Shown here one piece after another: positions 56,417 to 64,000 of a stretch of 64,000 nt of DNA. Numbering within the stretch: the stretch's first letter is position 1; every line of letters starts with the position of its first letter. Where the stretch lies: positions 1 through 64,000 of the forward strand of contig CAISLN010000069.1 in NCBI GenBank assembly GCA_903886275.1. The letters are read 5' to 3'. A program made the position numbers and the translations under genes. This DNA is from an uncultured beta proteobacterium. Its GTDB lineage: Bacteria; Pseudomonadota; Gammaproteobacteria; Burkholderiales; Burkholderiaceae_C. Below the pieces are notes generated by a model that saw only the letters and a program-made list of their open reading frames with translations, searched no databases and was not told where the DNA came from.

Positions 56417-57658
56417 TTACGAAAGCACCGCCAGACGGGCCCGGCGCACGGCCGCGCCAATCTGCAGGCCGCTGGCGCCCTGCGCAGCCGCTGCTGCAGC
56501 AACCGGCGCGGTGGCCACGGCCAGCACCAAGTCAAGCGCTGCCTGCAAGCGCGCGCGTTGCGGATAGGCGCTGTCTTCAAAGCCGGTGCGCCCGCGTGCA
56601 TCGCATTCGCAGGCCAGCAGGGCATCGGCAAAGCGCGCCGGTTTGCGGATGGCATCGCAGCGCTCCAGCAGGCGCAACAGGGCATCGGGCCCAAGCTCCG
56701 CACTGCGGTGGATGTTGCCATGCTCGCGCGCCACCACCTCGGCCAACTCGGCACCTTCTGTGGGCACGCGCAGGCGCTTGCACACCGCTTGCAGCAACTT
56801 GACGCCGCGGCCCTCATGCCCAATGTGGCGGGGCAAGACATAGGCCGGGGTGCGGCCCTTGCCCAGGTCGTGCGTCAGGCAGGCAAAGCGCACGGGCAGG
56901 CAGGCACCCAGTTGCACGGCCACCTGCAGCACCAGCATCACATGCACTCCGGTGTCCACCTCGGGGTGGTGCTGCGCGCTTTGCGGCACACCCCACAGGG
57001 CATCGAGCTCGGGCAACAGGTGCGCCAGGGCGCCGCAGTCGCGCAGCACCTCCAACATGCGGTTGGGCGCGTGCTCCATCAAGCCCTTGGCCAGTTCCTG
57101 CCAGACCCGCTCGGCCACCAAATGGTCCACCTCGCCCTCCAGCACCATCTGGCGCATCAGCGCCAGCGTCAGGGGCGCCACCTGGTAGTCGGCAAAGCGG
57201 GCGGCAAAACGGGCAATGCGCAGAATGCGCACCGGATCTTCACGGAAGGCCTGCGTCACATGGCGCAGCACGCGAGCCGCAATGTCGGCACGGCCGTTGT
57301 AGGGGTCCACCAGCGCCGCCAGATCAAAACTGCCATCGGCCTGCAGGGCTTCGGCCGGCAGGGCGATGGCGTTGATGCTGAGGTCGCGCCGCGCCAGGTC
57401 TTCCTCCAACGTGACGCTGGGTTCGGCATGCACCACAAAGCCCTTGTAGCCAGGGGCGCTGTTGCGCTCGGTGCGGGCCAGCGCATATTCCTCATGGCTC
57501 TTGGGATGCAAAAAAACCGGAAAGTCGCGCCCGACCTGGGTGTAGCCCAGTGCCAGCAACTGCTGCGGCGTGGCACCCACCACCACCCAGTCGCGGTCGC
57601 GCATGGGCAGACCCATCAACGCGTCACGCACGGCACCGCCAACCAAATAAATCTTCAT
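56417..57658 (-). CDS. cca: Multifunctional CCA-adding tRNA nucleotidyltransferase
   Basis: 413 residues, matching the E. coli type enzyme. Nucleotidyltransferase motif GGAVRDALMG (about 7-16), metal-binding DRD (about 21-23) in MRDRDWVVVGA, DLSINAIAL, DPVRILRIARFAARF, and HD-domain CLTHDLGKG (about 255). It adds or repairs the 3' CCA of tRNA. Its ribosome-binding region is a run of ten G residues (57661-57670 on the plus strand as C10), so translation may vary with tract length. Confidence 0.97.
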   Translation of the reverse strand: MKIYLVGGAVRDALMGLPMRDRDWVVVGATPQQLLALGYTQVGRDFPVFLHPKSHEEYALARTERNSAPGYKGFVVHAEPSVTLEEDLARRDLSINAIALPAEALQADGSFDLAALVDPYNGRADIAARVLRHVTQAFREDPVRILRIARFAARFADYQVAPLTLALMRQMVLEGEVDHLVAERVWQELAKGLMEHAPNRMLEVLRDCGALAHLLPELDALWGVPQSAQHHPEVDTGVHVMLVLQVAVQLGACLPVRFACLTHDLGKGRTPAYVLPRHIGHEGRGVKLLQAVCKRLRVPTEGAELAEVVAREHGNIHRSAELGPDALLRLLERCDAIRKPARFADALLACECDARGRTGFEDSAYPQRARLQAALDLVLAVATAPVAAAAAAQGASGLQIGAAVRRARLAVLS

Positions 57659-57660
57659 CG

Positions 57661-57670
57661 CCCCCCCCCC
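57661..57670. repeat. C10/G10 homopolymer at the cca ribosome-binding site
   Basis: Ten C residues on the plus strand, giving G10 then CG before the cca ATG on the minus strand. Homopolymers of this length are prone to slipped-strand change. Confidence 0.8.
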
Positions 57671-57698
57671 GCCGGGGCAATGGAAAAGCGTGGAGGCT

Positions 57699-58382
57699 TC
57701 ATCGGTTCAAGCGATACGGCTCTTCAAAGTCCAGGAAGTCCTGCTCGGCCTGCGCATCGGCAATCCAGGCCACCACGCCGGGCAGCTCGGACACCCGCTG
57801 CACGTAATCGGCAATCAGCGTGGGCAGGGGCAGCGCGTAGGTTTTGAAGCGCATGCAGACCGGGGCGAAATAGGCATCGGCAATGCTGAAGTCGCCAAAC
57901 AGCATGGGGCCGCCATGCTCTTGCAAGAGGCCGGTCCACATATGCACCAGACGCTGCACATCGCTGCGCACGGCCGGCTTGTCGCGCCAGATCAAAGCGC
58001 CCACCTCGGGCAGCGAGGCCTCGATATTCATCGGGCAGTTGCCGCGCAGGCCGGTAAAGCCGCTGTGCATCTCGGCGCAGACGCTGCGGGCGCGGGCACG
58101 CGCTGCCCTGTCGGAGGGCCAAAGTTGCTTGTCCGGATGCTGCTCGGCCAGGTACTCGGCAATCGCCAGGGTGTCCCAGATCGCCAGTTCCCCGTCCAAC
58201 AACACCGGCACCTTGGCCGCAGGGGTCAGGCCAGAGAGGGTCTGCTTAAAGTGGGAGCCGGCATCAAAGGAGTCAAAGCGCACCATCACCTCTTCAAATG
58301 CAATGCCGCTCTGGCGCATCAGCACCCAGGGCCGCATGGACCAGGACGAGTAATTCTTGTTGCCTACATAAAGCTTCAACAT
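57699..58382 (-). CDS. Glutathione S-transferase
   Basis: 227 residues. N-terminal thioredoxin-like domain: LYVGNKNYSSWSMRPWVLMRQ (Ser/Trp near the catalytic position), KVPVLLDGELAIWDTLAIAEYLAEQHP (cis-Pro and GSH-binding). C-terminal helical domain about 90-220. The GGAG site is 8 bp before ATG 58382. It conjugates or binds glutathione; substrate unknown. It is 40 bp upstream of cca on the same strand. Confidence 0.93.
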   Translation of the reverse strand: MLKLYVGNKNYSSWSMRPWVLMRQSGIAFEEVMVRFDSFDAGSHFKQTLSGLTPAAKVPVLLDGELAIWDTLAIAEYLAEQHPDKQLWPSDRAARARARSVCAEMHSGFTGLRGNCPMNIEASLPEVGALIWRDKPAVRSDVQRLVHMWTGLLQEHGGPMLFGDFSIADAYFAPVCMRFKTYALPLPTLIADYVQRVSELPGVVAWIADAQAEQDFLDFEEPYRLNR

Positions 58383-58444
58383 GGGGTCTCCGGTAAAGCC
58401 GCCATGCTAAACCACACGCAGTGGCAAGCGTGGGGACCCTATTT

Positions 58445-60436
58445 CTAGGGCAACTCGGCGCTGGTGTCTACGGTGTTGCTGTCGAGCGGCCCGACGCGAC
58501 CCAGCCTGGCCTTGAGCGACTGGGGTTGGCCGGTGATCAGGGCGGCGTAGTTGGTGGTGTTGGAGAGCACCTTTTTGACATAGTCGCGGGTCTCGTTAAA
58601 GGGCACGTTCTCGGCCCAGATGGCGGCCTCCAGCACCGGGCCGTTGCGCCAGGCACGGGGCCTGCCCGGGCCGGCGTTGTAGGCGGCTGCGGCCATGGGC
58701 ATGGAGCCGCCAAAGGAATCGAGCAGCAGCTTGAGGTAGCCCGTACCGATGGCGATATTGGTGTCGCGATCGGTAATTTGGTGCGGCTGGAAGTCGGTCA
58801 GGCCGATCTTTTTGGCCGTCCATTTGGCCGTGGCCGGCATCACCTGCATCAGGCCAGAGGCGCCCACGCCGGACCTGGCGTCCATGATGAAGCGGCTTTC
58901 CTGGCGGATCAGGCCGTAGACATAGGCCGGGTCTATGCCGATCTGTTGGCTGCGCGCCAGCACCGCGTTATGAAAGGGCATGGGAAAGCGCTGCTCAAAG
59001 TCCATCACGTCCTTGGTGCGCTCGCTGGTGTTGATGCAGCGGTCCCAGACCTCGGCGCGGCAGGCCAACTCGGCCGCACCCAGCAGGCTGCGGTCGTCCA
59101 TGCCGCCTTGGGCATGCAAATTGGTGCTGTAGTTCCACTCGCGCACCCCCTCGGAACGCAGGCCCAGTTGGATCGCATAGAGTGCGCGGCTCAGACCGGG
59201 GTTGTTGCGGGCGGCGTCGCGCTCCTCCACGGTCAGCGGCTCGGGCGTCTGCGGCACGCTGATGCGCTGGCCCAGCTCTTCCAGCGCCAGCTGTTCGTAA
59301 AAACCGCGCACGCCGGCAATGCCCTGCAGCAAAGCCTGGGCCTCGCCGCGCGTGGCCTCGGATTCGCCGCGCGCCAGCAGGGCCCTCGCACGCCAGTAGG
59401 CCCAGACCGGCTCTGCCGCTACGGCCACCGGCATGGCGACAATCGCCTCTTGCACCATCTTCCAGTTGCCCGCACGCAGGGCGGCGCGCACGGCCCAGGC
59501 CAGATGGTCCTCGTGCATCTGGCTGAGCTGGCCCTGGGCGAAGTAGCCCACGGCGCTGTTGGACATTTTCATGGCCGCGCGTTTGCCGATCACGCCCCAG
59601 ATCCAGCTGCGCTCCTCCTGCGTCAGCTGGGCGCGCCAGCGCAAATGGTTGACCTCGACGACGGCGGCATCGGGGTCCAGATAGGCCAGACGGATGATGG
59701 CCAGAGCGACGAATTCGCGCGTCTGCGGACGCAGGGCGGTGAGTTTGTCGTTGAGGTATTTGGCCGGGCTGGTGTAGATCGCAGCCAGGGTAGCGGCCCA
59801 ACCCTCGTTGAGAATGCCCACCGCCTGGGTGGCCACGCGCAGGCGGTCGTTCTCAAAGCCCAGACGCGCGCGCGGCCAGACCGCAGCGGGCATCATGGAA
59901 TGGTCCTTGACAAGCTGCTCGGCAGCGGCGGCACAACCCTCATCGGCGTCTTTGAGCGAGAGCCAGGTCTGCAGCACCGCAGCATTGACATCGGCGGCGC
60001 TGGCCAGGTGGTCGGTCAACAGACCGTAGCAGCGCAGCGACTTGTCGTCTTGCATGCGGTACTTGGGGAACTCGCGGTTAAAGCTGGCCCAGTCGCGGTT
60101 GCGCCCAAGCTGCAGCAGCCAGTCGGCGCGCAGCCGGTCTTCTTGGTAGCTGCCGCCAAAGCGGGTAAAGAAATCTTGCAGCTCGGACGGGCTGGCTTGG
60201 TCCAGGCGGGCCGACAGTTCCCAGTAGGCGCCCCAGGGCTCCAGCACATAGCCGCGCAGCTGCGGCAGCAGGCTAGACAGACGCTTGCGGTCGCGCGCCT
60301 TGTAGGCCTGTGCCATCTCGGTGAGGGTGCTGTCGTAGTAGCTGCTGTCGCGCCCCTGGGCCTGCGCCACCGAGGTCGGGGCAAGGATAGCAAGGGCCGC
60401 AAAGGCTAAGGATGTCAAAATGGCTTGAAACTGCAT
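58445..60436 (-). CDS. slt: Soluble lytic murein transglycosylase (Slt70 family)
   Basis: 663 residues with a signal peptide (about 1-26, SVAQAQG). A long alpha-superhelical domain (SLRCYGLLTDHL, TREFVALAIIRLAYLD) is followed by the catalytic SLT domain: YGLIRQESRFIMDARSGVGASGLMQVMPATAKW (catalytic Glu in QESRF), IGTGYLKLLLDSFGGSMPMAAAAYNAGPGRPRAW. It cleaves peptidoglycan to 1,6-anhydromuropeptides in the periplasm. It is divergent from the cyclo-ligase with 9 bp between the starts. Confidence 0.95.
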   Translation of the reverse strand: MQFQAILTSLAFAALAILAPTSVAQAQGRDSSYYDSTLTEMAQAYKARDRKRLSSLLPQLRGYVLEPWGAYWELSARLDQASPSELQDFFTRFGGSYQEDRLRADWLLQLGRNRDWASFNREFPKYRMQDDKSLRCYGLLTDHLASAADVNAAVLQTWLSLKDADEGCAAAAEQLVKDHSMMPAAVWPRARLGFENDRLRVATQAVGILNEGWAATLAAIYTSPAKYLNDKLTALRPQTREFVALAIIRLAYLDPDAAVVEVNHLRWRAQLTQEERSWIWGVIGKRAAMKMSNSAVGYFAQGQLSQMHEDHLAWAVRAALRAGNWKMVQEAIVAMPVAVAAEPVWAYWRARALLARGESEATRGEAQALLQGIAGVRGFYEQLALEELGQRISVPQTPEPLTVEERDAARNNPGLSRALYAIQLGLRSEGVREWNYSTNLHAQGGMDDRSLLGAAELACRAEVWDRCINTSERTKDVMDFEQRFPMPFHNAVLARSQQIGIDPAYVYGLIRQESRFIMDARSGVGASGLMQVMPATAKWTAKKIGLTDFQPHQITDRDTNIAIGTGYLKLLLDSFGGSMPMAAAAYNAGPGRPRAWRNGPVLEAAIWAENVPFNETRDYVKKVLSNTTNYAALITGQPQSLKARLGRVGPLDSNTVDTSAELP

Positions 60437-60445
60437 GTGGACATT

Positions 60446-61039
60446 ATGGACAACTCAGACCAAGCACAAGAGAAGAAGGCCCTACGGGCTGCCTTGATTG
60501 AACAACGCAACCAGTTGCCGGACCGCCGACTGCGCGAAGACCTGCTGCAGCGGGTGATGCGTATCTGGCTGGTGGGGCGACCCGAGATCGTGATCGGCGC
60601 CTACTGGCCCATCAAGGGCGAGTTCGACCCCCTGCCCGCCCTGCACCGCTGGAAGGAAGACGGCGAACTGCTGGACCAACCGCAGCGCAGGCGCATCGGG
60701 CTGCCGGTGGTGAACAAGGAAACCCGCAGCATGACCTTCCACGCCTGGTACCCGGGCTGCCCCATGGAGGAAGACGCCTACGGCATTCCCAAGCCCAAGG
60801 ACACCGAGGTGATCGTGCCCACCCTGCTGTTCGCGCCCTGTGTGGGCTACGGCCCCGGCGGCTACCGACTGGGCTATGGCGGGGGCTTTTACGACCGCAT
60901 GCTGGCCACGCTAAACCCCAAACCGTTTTCGGTGGGACTGGGCTTTGGCATGGGCTTTTTGCCAGACTTCGAACCCCAGCCGCATGACATGCCGCTGGAC
61001 GCCATACTCAACGATTACGGCGTGGTCTGGCCGGTCTAA
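60446..61039 (+). CDS. 5-formyltetrahydrofolate cyclo-ligase
   Basis: 197 residues from ATG 60446; a TTG at 60425 would overlap the slt start. KALRAALIEQRNQL at the N-terminus, then IGAYWPIKGEFDPLPAL, the conserved VPTLLFAPCVGYGPGGYRLGYGGGFYDRML (Arg and Gly-rich ATP/substrate region) and VVWP near the end. It turns 5-formyl-THF into 5,10-methenyl-THF using ATP. Cytoplasmic. It is divergent from slt by 9 bp. Confidence 0.94.
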   Translation: MDNSDQAQEKKALRAALIEQRNQLPDRRLREDLLQRVMRIWLVGRPEIVIGAYWPIKGEFDPLPALHRWKEDGELLDQPQRRRIGLPVVNKETRSMTFHAWYPGCPMEEDAYGIPKPKDTEVIVPTLLFAPCVGYGPGGYRLGYGGGFYDRMLATLNPKPFSVGLGFGMGFLPDFEPQPHDMPLDAILNDYGVVWPV

Positions 61040-61100
61040 ATCAGCAGACCACCGGCAGCGCTGTGCTGCTGGCAACCCTTTCGCATAACAAGGAATTCCC

Positions 61101-62531
61101 ATGCATCCCAGCACACCGCAGGCCGGCTTCGCCCTGCCGATCGACATCGTCATCATGGCCGCCGGCAAGGGCACCCGCATGAAGAGCAGCTGCCCCAAGG
61201 TCTTGCACCGCATTGGCGGGCGCCCCCTGCTGCAGCATGTGCTAGACACCGCTGCCAGCCTGCAAGCGCGCAAGGTGGTGGTGATAACCGGCCACGGCGC
61301 CGACCCAGTGGAGGCCAGTTGCCGCGCCAGCAGTGGCGCCGAATTTGCACTCGAATTTGCCCGCCAGGAGCCGCAACTCGGCACCGGCCATGCGGTGCAA
61401 CAGGCCCTGCCCCACCTGGGCGATGACGGCGTGGTGGTGGTGCTCTCGGGTGATGTGCCGCTGACCCAGGCCGACACCCTGTTCCACCTGATCCATGCCA
61501 GCGCTGGCAACAAGCTGGCCCTGCTGACCCTGGAAATGCCCGACGCCACCGGTTACGGCCGCATCGAACGCGCGGCCGACGGCGCCGTCAAGGCCATTGT
61601 GGAGCACAAAGATGCAAGCCCGGACCAGCGCCAGATCCGCGAGGTTTACAGCGGCATCATGGCGGTGCCAGCGGCCTCCCTCAAGCGCTGGTTGGCCCGC
61701 TTGGACAACAAAAATGCCCAGCAAGAGTTTTACCTCACCGACATCGTGCGCTTTGCCGTGGCCGATGGAGAGACCGTGGTGGCGCACAAAATCACCGACG
61801 CGGTCCAGGTGGCCGGCGTCAACAGCCCGGTGCAGTTGGCGCAACTCGAGCGCGCCTACCAGCTCGGCATCGCCCACCGCCTGATGGAAGAGGGCGTGCG
61901 CCTGGCCGACCCGGCGCGCCTGGATGTGCGCGGCGACCTGTCCTGCGCCCACGATGTGTCGATTGATGTGAACTGCCTCTTTATGGGCCAGGTCAGCCTG
62001 GGCGAAGGCGTCAGCGTGGGCGCCAACTGCGTGATTGCCAACGCGGTGATTGAGCCCGGTGTGGTGATACACCCCTTTACCCACATCGACGGCGAAAAGC
62101 TCGGTGTGACGGTGGGCGCGGGCTCGCTGATCGGCCCGTTTGCCCGCCTGCGCCCGGGCGCCATACTGGGCGCCGGGGTGCATATTGGCAACTTTGTCGA
62201 GGTGAAGAACTCCACCATGGCCAAGGGCTCCAAGGCCAACCACCTGGCCTACCTGGGAGATGCCACCGTAGGCGAGCGCGTCAACTATGGCGCTGGCAGC
62301 ATCACCGCCAACTACGACGGCGCCAACAAGCACCGCACGGTAATAGAGGCCGATGTGCATGTGGGCAGCAACTGCGTGCTGGTGGCACCCGTCACCCTGG
62401 GCGCTGGCGGCACCATTGCCGGTGGCTCCACCATTACCCGGGACACGCCAGCGGGCGCTTTAAGCGTGGGGCGCGGCAAGCAGGTGGCGATTGCCAACTG
62501 GAGCCGCCCGGCCAAGGCGCCCAAGGCCTAG
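61101..62531 (+). CDS. glmU: Bifunctional GlcNAc-1-P uridyltransferase / GlcN-1-P acetyltransferase
   Basis: 476 residues; AAGGAATTCCC before ATG. Uridyltransferase start IVIMAAGKGTRMKSSCPKVLHRIGGRPLLQHVLD, then GTGHAVQQALPHL and VLSGDVPL; the C-terminal half is a left-handed beta-helix with GDLSCAHDVSIDVNC, LIGPFARLRPGAILGAGVHIGNFVEVKNSTMAKGSKANHLAYLGDATVG and NYDGANKHRTVIEADVHVGSNC. It makes UDP-GlcNAc for peptidoglycan and LPS. It belongs to the same pathway as glmS at the window end. Confidence 0.98.
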   Translation: MHPSTPQAGFALPIDIVIMAAGKGTRMKSSCPKVLHRIGGRPLLQHVLDTAASLQARKVVVITGHGADPVEASCRASSGAEFALEFARQEPQLGTGHAVQQALPHLGDDGVVVVLSGDVPLTQADTLFHLIHASAGNKLALLTLEMPDATGYGRIERAADGAVKAIVEHKDASPDQRQIREVYSGIMAVPAASLKRWLARLDNKNAQQEFYLTDIVRFAVADGETVVAHKITDAVQVAGVNSPVQLAQLERAYQLGIAHRLMEEGVRLADPARLDVRGDLSCAHDVSIDVNCLFMGQVSLGEGVSVGANCVIANAVIEPGVVIHPFTHIDGEKLGVTVGAGSLIGPFARLRPGAILGAGVHIGNFVEVKNSTMAKGSKANHLAYLGDATVGERVNYGAGSITANYDGANKHRTVIEADVHVGSNCVLVAPVTLGAGGTIAGGSTITRDTPAGALSVGRGKQVAIANWSRPAKAPKA

Positions 62532-62535
62532 CCCC

Positions 62536-63273
62536 ATGCAGGAGGCAGAACCCAGCCGTGTCGCTGCACTCGAGGCCGAACTGGCCGCGCTGCGCGCCGA
62601 GATGCAGGACTTCAGCTACACCGTGTCGCACGACCTGCGCGCCAGCCTGCGCCACATCCTGAGCTACGCGCAGCTGGTGCAAGAGGATGCTGCGCCGCTG
62701 CTGCCCGCCGAAACCCTGGGCTTCTTGAACACCATCACCGACTCGGCCCGCCACATGGCGCTGCTGATGGACGGCTTGATGGAGTTGTCGCGCCTGGGAA
62801 CGGTGGCGTTGCAGATCACTGCCGTGCCGCTGCAGCCCCTGCTGCGCGAGCTGCTGACCGAATTCCAGCCCAACGATGGCGCCGCCATTGACTGGCAGGT
62901 GGCCAGCGATTTGCCGGTGGTGCGGGGCGACGCCGCCCTGCTGCGCGCCGCCCTGCACGCCTTGCTGGACAACGCGGTGAAGTTCACGGCGCGCCGGGAG
63001 TTGCGCCGCATCGAACTGTCGGTGCTGCCATCCGATGCACAGGGCGCCATGGTGACGCTGCAATTGCGCGACAACGGTGCGGGCTTCAACCCAAGTCTGC
63101 AGGCCAAGCTGTTCCACCCCTTTGCCCGCCTGCACACCACCAAGCAGTTTGCCGGCATCGGCATGGGACTGGCGCTGACGCGCAAGATGCTGCAGCGCAT
63201 GGACGCCCAGGTGCACGCAGAAGGCTTGGTGGACGGCGGCTGCACGCTCAGCCTGCACCTGCCACGCGCCTGA
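62536..63273 (+). CDS. Soluble orphan histidine kinase (HisKA-HATPase only)
   Basis: 245 residues from ATG 62536, 4 bp after glmU. A coiled coil (about 5-25) is followed by an H-box of the phytochrome-like type, DFSYTVSHDLRASLRHILSYAQ (His about 35), N-box LLDNAVKFT, G1 DNGAGFN and G2 GIGMGLALTRKM. There is no membrane helix, PAS or receiver. It resembles bacteriophytochrome-type C-terminal kinase cores such as those that read other sensors. The partner regulator is not adjacent. Confidence 0.88.
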   Translation: MQEAEPSRVAALEAELAALRAEMQDFSYTVSHDLRASLRHILSYAQLVQEDAAPLLPAETLGFLNTITDSARHMALLMDGLMELSRLGTVALQITAVPLQPLLRELLTEFQPNDGAAIDWQVASDLPVVRGDAALLRAALHALLDNAVKFTARRELRRIELSVLPSDAQGAMVTLQLRDNGAGFNPSLQAKLFHPFARLHTTKQFAGIGMGLALTRKMLQRMDAQVHAEGLVDGGCTLSLHLPRA

Positions 63274-63286
63274 TTTCCTTTCTACC

Positions 63287-63775
63287 TCAATCGCCACGCA
63301 GCGGCAGCTCGGCGCCGAACTTGCTGCGCTGGATGCTAAAGAAGGCCTTGACGTTGCGCACATTGGCCACGCTGGTGAAGAGGCGTTGGGCCAGCGCCTG
63401 GTAGGCCGGCATGTGGGCGCAGTGCACGATGAGCACAAAGTCCGGCCCCGGTGAGACGCGGTAACACTGCTGCACGGCCACATCCTGCAGCACCCGCGCC
63501 TCAAAGCCCGCCAGCTCCTCAGCCCCCTGGCGGTCCAGGGTGATTTCCACAATCGCGCTGATGCCGTGTCCCAGGGCCTGTGCCAGTTTCTCGGGGTTGA
63601 GGATGGCGATCTGGCGCTCTATCACCCCTGCAAGCTGCAGGCGTTTGATGCGCCGCAGGCAGGTGGGCGCCGAGGTGTGCACCACCAGTGCCAGGTCCTG
63701 GTTGCTCAGCGAGGCGTCGCGCTGCAGTTGCTCCAGAATGCCCAGGTCCATGGCGTCGAGTTCAATTTCTTTCAT
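63287..63775 (-). CDS. Lrp/AsnC-family transcriptional regulator
   Basis: 162 residues. N-terminal HTH: ELDAMDLGILEQLQRDASLSNQDLALVVHTSAPTCLRRIKRLQLAGVIERQIAIL, then the RAM ligand domain with ISAIVEITLDRQG, YRVSPGPDFVLIVHC and VRNVKAFFSIQRSKFGAELPL. It likely senses an amino acid and regulates itself and perhaps glmS, as the divergent intergenic holds a palindrome. Confidence 0.94.
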   Translation of the reverse strand: MKEIELDAMDLGILEQLQRDASLSNQDLALVVHTSAPTCLRRIKRLQLAGVIERQIAILNPEKLAQALGHGISAIVEITLDRQGAEELAGFEARVLQDVAVQQCYRVSPGPDFVLIVHCAHMPAYQALAQRLFTSVANVRNVKAFFSIQRSKFGAELPLRGD

Positions 63776-63910
63776 AAAGTCTCACATTTATTGCTTTAAT
63801 TTCACCACCCCCATTTTGTGAAATTTTCAGTCATATTGGTAGGTGAATCAAGCACTTATTTTGACCCAAGACGCCTACCATCGCCCGATTGAACCTTTTG
63901 GAGTGTGCGT
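63776..63910. promoter_or_regulatory. AT-rich lrp-glmS divergent promoter region with perfect palindrome
   Basis: 8-bp arms AATTTCAC (63798-63805) and GTGAAATT (63818-63825) are separated by 12 bp. AT-rich sequence with such symmetry matches an Lrp-family operator and overlaps the likely lrp promoter. The glmS ribosome-binding site GGAG lies at 63900-63903. Confidence 0.6.
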
Positions 63911-64000
63911 ATGTGTGGCATCGTCGGCGCGGTATCGAACCGCAATATTGTTCCCGTCTTGGTACAGGGCCTGGAGCGCCTGGAATACCGGGGCTATGAC
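63911..64000 (+). CDS. glmS: Glutamine-fructose-6-phosphate aminotransferase, N-terminal fragment
   Basis: First 30 codons only; the rest lies past the window end. [20 protein letters not shown] begins with the glutaminase N-terminal Cys that becomes residue 1 after Met removal, and YRGYD at the end matches GlmS. It makes glucosamine-6-P. Adjacent to glmU and an Lrp regulator, as in many Burkholderiales. Confidence 0.96.
   Translation, partial: MCGIVGAVSNRNIVPVLVQGLERLEYRGYD

Noticed and set aside
58421-60409. 662-residue plus-strand frame opposite slt
   Set aside because: Shadow of the minus-strand transglycosylase, which has all catalytic motifs.

Overview
The window is GC-rich, almost fully coding DNA from a Gram-negative bacterium. 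Gene content and layout (glmU-glmS linkage, a NodT-type RND efflux operon, ttcA/folB/SDR cluster, Burkholderiales-type porin, many chemoreceptor and hybrid-kinase genes) fit a betaproteobacterium of the Comamonadaceae, possibly Rhodoferax-like. The taxonomic call is inference from recognised families. I saw no rRNA, tRNA, CRISPR array, insertion sequence or prophage.

Layout. 1-5.9 kb: a signalling block with a dCache-PAS sensor kinase (cut by the window start) paired with an unusual HTH-REC regulator, divergent from a large hybrid kinase, then a small XRE regulator. 5.9-11.7 kb: an RND multidrug efflux operon (MFP, pump, outer-membrane channel), preceded by the scar of a decayed two-component locus. 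12.2-12.9 kb: a DUF2202 lipoprotein. 13.4-21.5 kb: an eight-part sugar locus (three 11-bp-phased operator-like repeats, binding protein, two permeases, cytosolic NagZ-like GH3, ATPase, porin, convergent GntR/UTRA regulator), probably for N-acetylhexosamine oligosaccharides. 21.7-26.4 kb: one long minus-strand operon with two SDR pterin-reductase-like genes, two overlapping folB-like genes, ttcA, a DUF4136 lipoprotein and a histidine phosphatase. It is divergent by 19 bp from a MidA-type methyltransferase, a cupin and a ROK kinase. 29.2-32 kb: DUF2946 protein and an OprC-like copper TonB receptor.

32-35.4 kb: an OmpR/EnvZ-type system divergent from three tiny exported Gly/Ala/Arg-rich proteins, with a perfect tandem 12-bp repeat between them. 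35.8-42.6 kb: a chemosensory block with a Cache protein, an internally deleted chemoreceptor remnant, a PF04392-type binding protein, a full chemoreceptor and a hybrid kinase. 42.6-53.9 kb: a D-xylose operon (xylF, xylH, one-domain xylG, ROK repressor, xylB, xylA, Gfo/Idh oxidoreductase) whose 3' end carries a vanadium-haloperoxidase-like enzyme overlapping an ASPIC/UnbV FG-GAP protein. 54.5-64 kb: repeat lipoprotein, cca (with a G10 tract at its ribosome-binding site), GST, soluble lytic transglycosylase, 5-formyl-THF cyclo-ligase, glmU, an orphan soluble histidine kinase, an Lrp regulator and the first 30 codons of glmS.

The most interesting unexplained items are the small-protein trio with its tandem-repeat operator, the phased operator triplet of the sugar locus, the fossil two-component scar, the deleted chemoreceptor and the haloperoxidase/UnbV pair.
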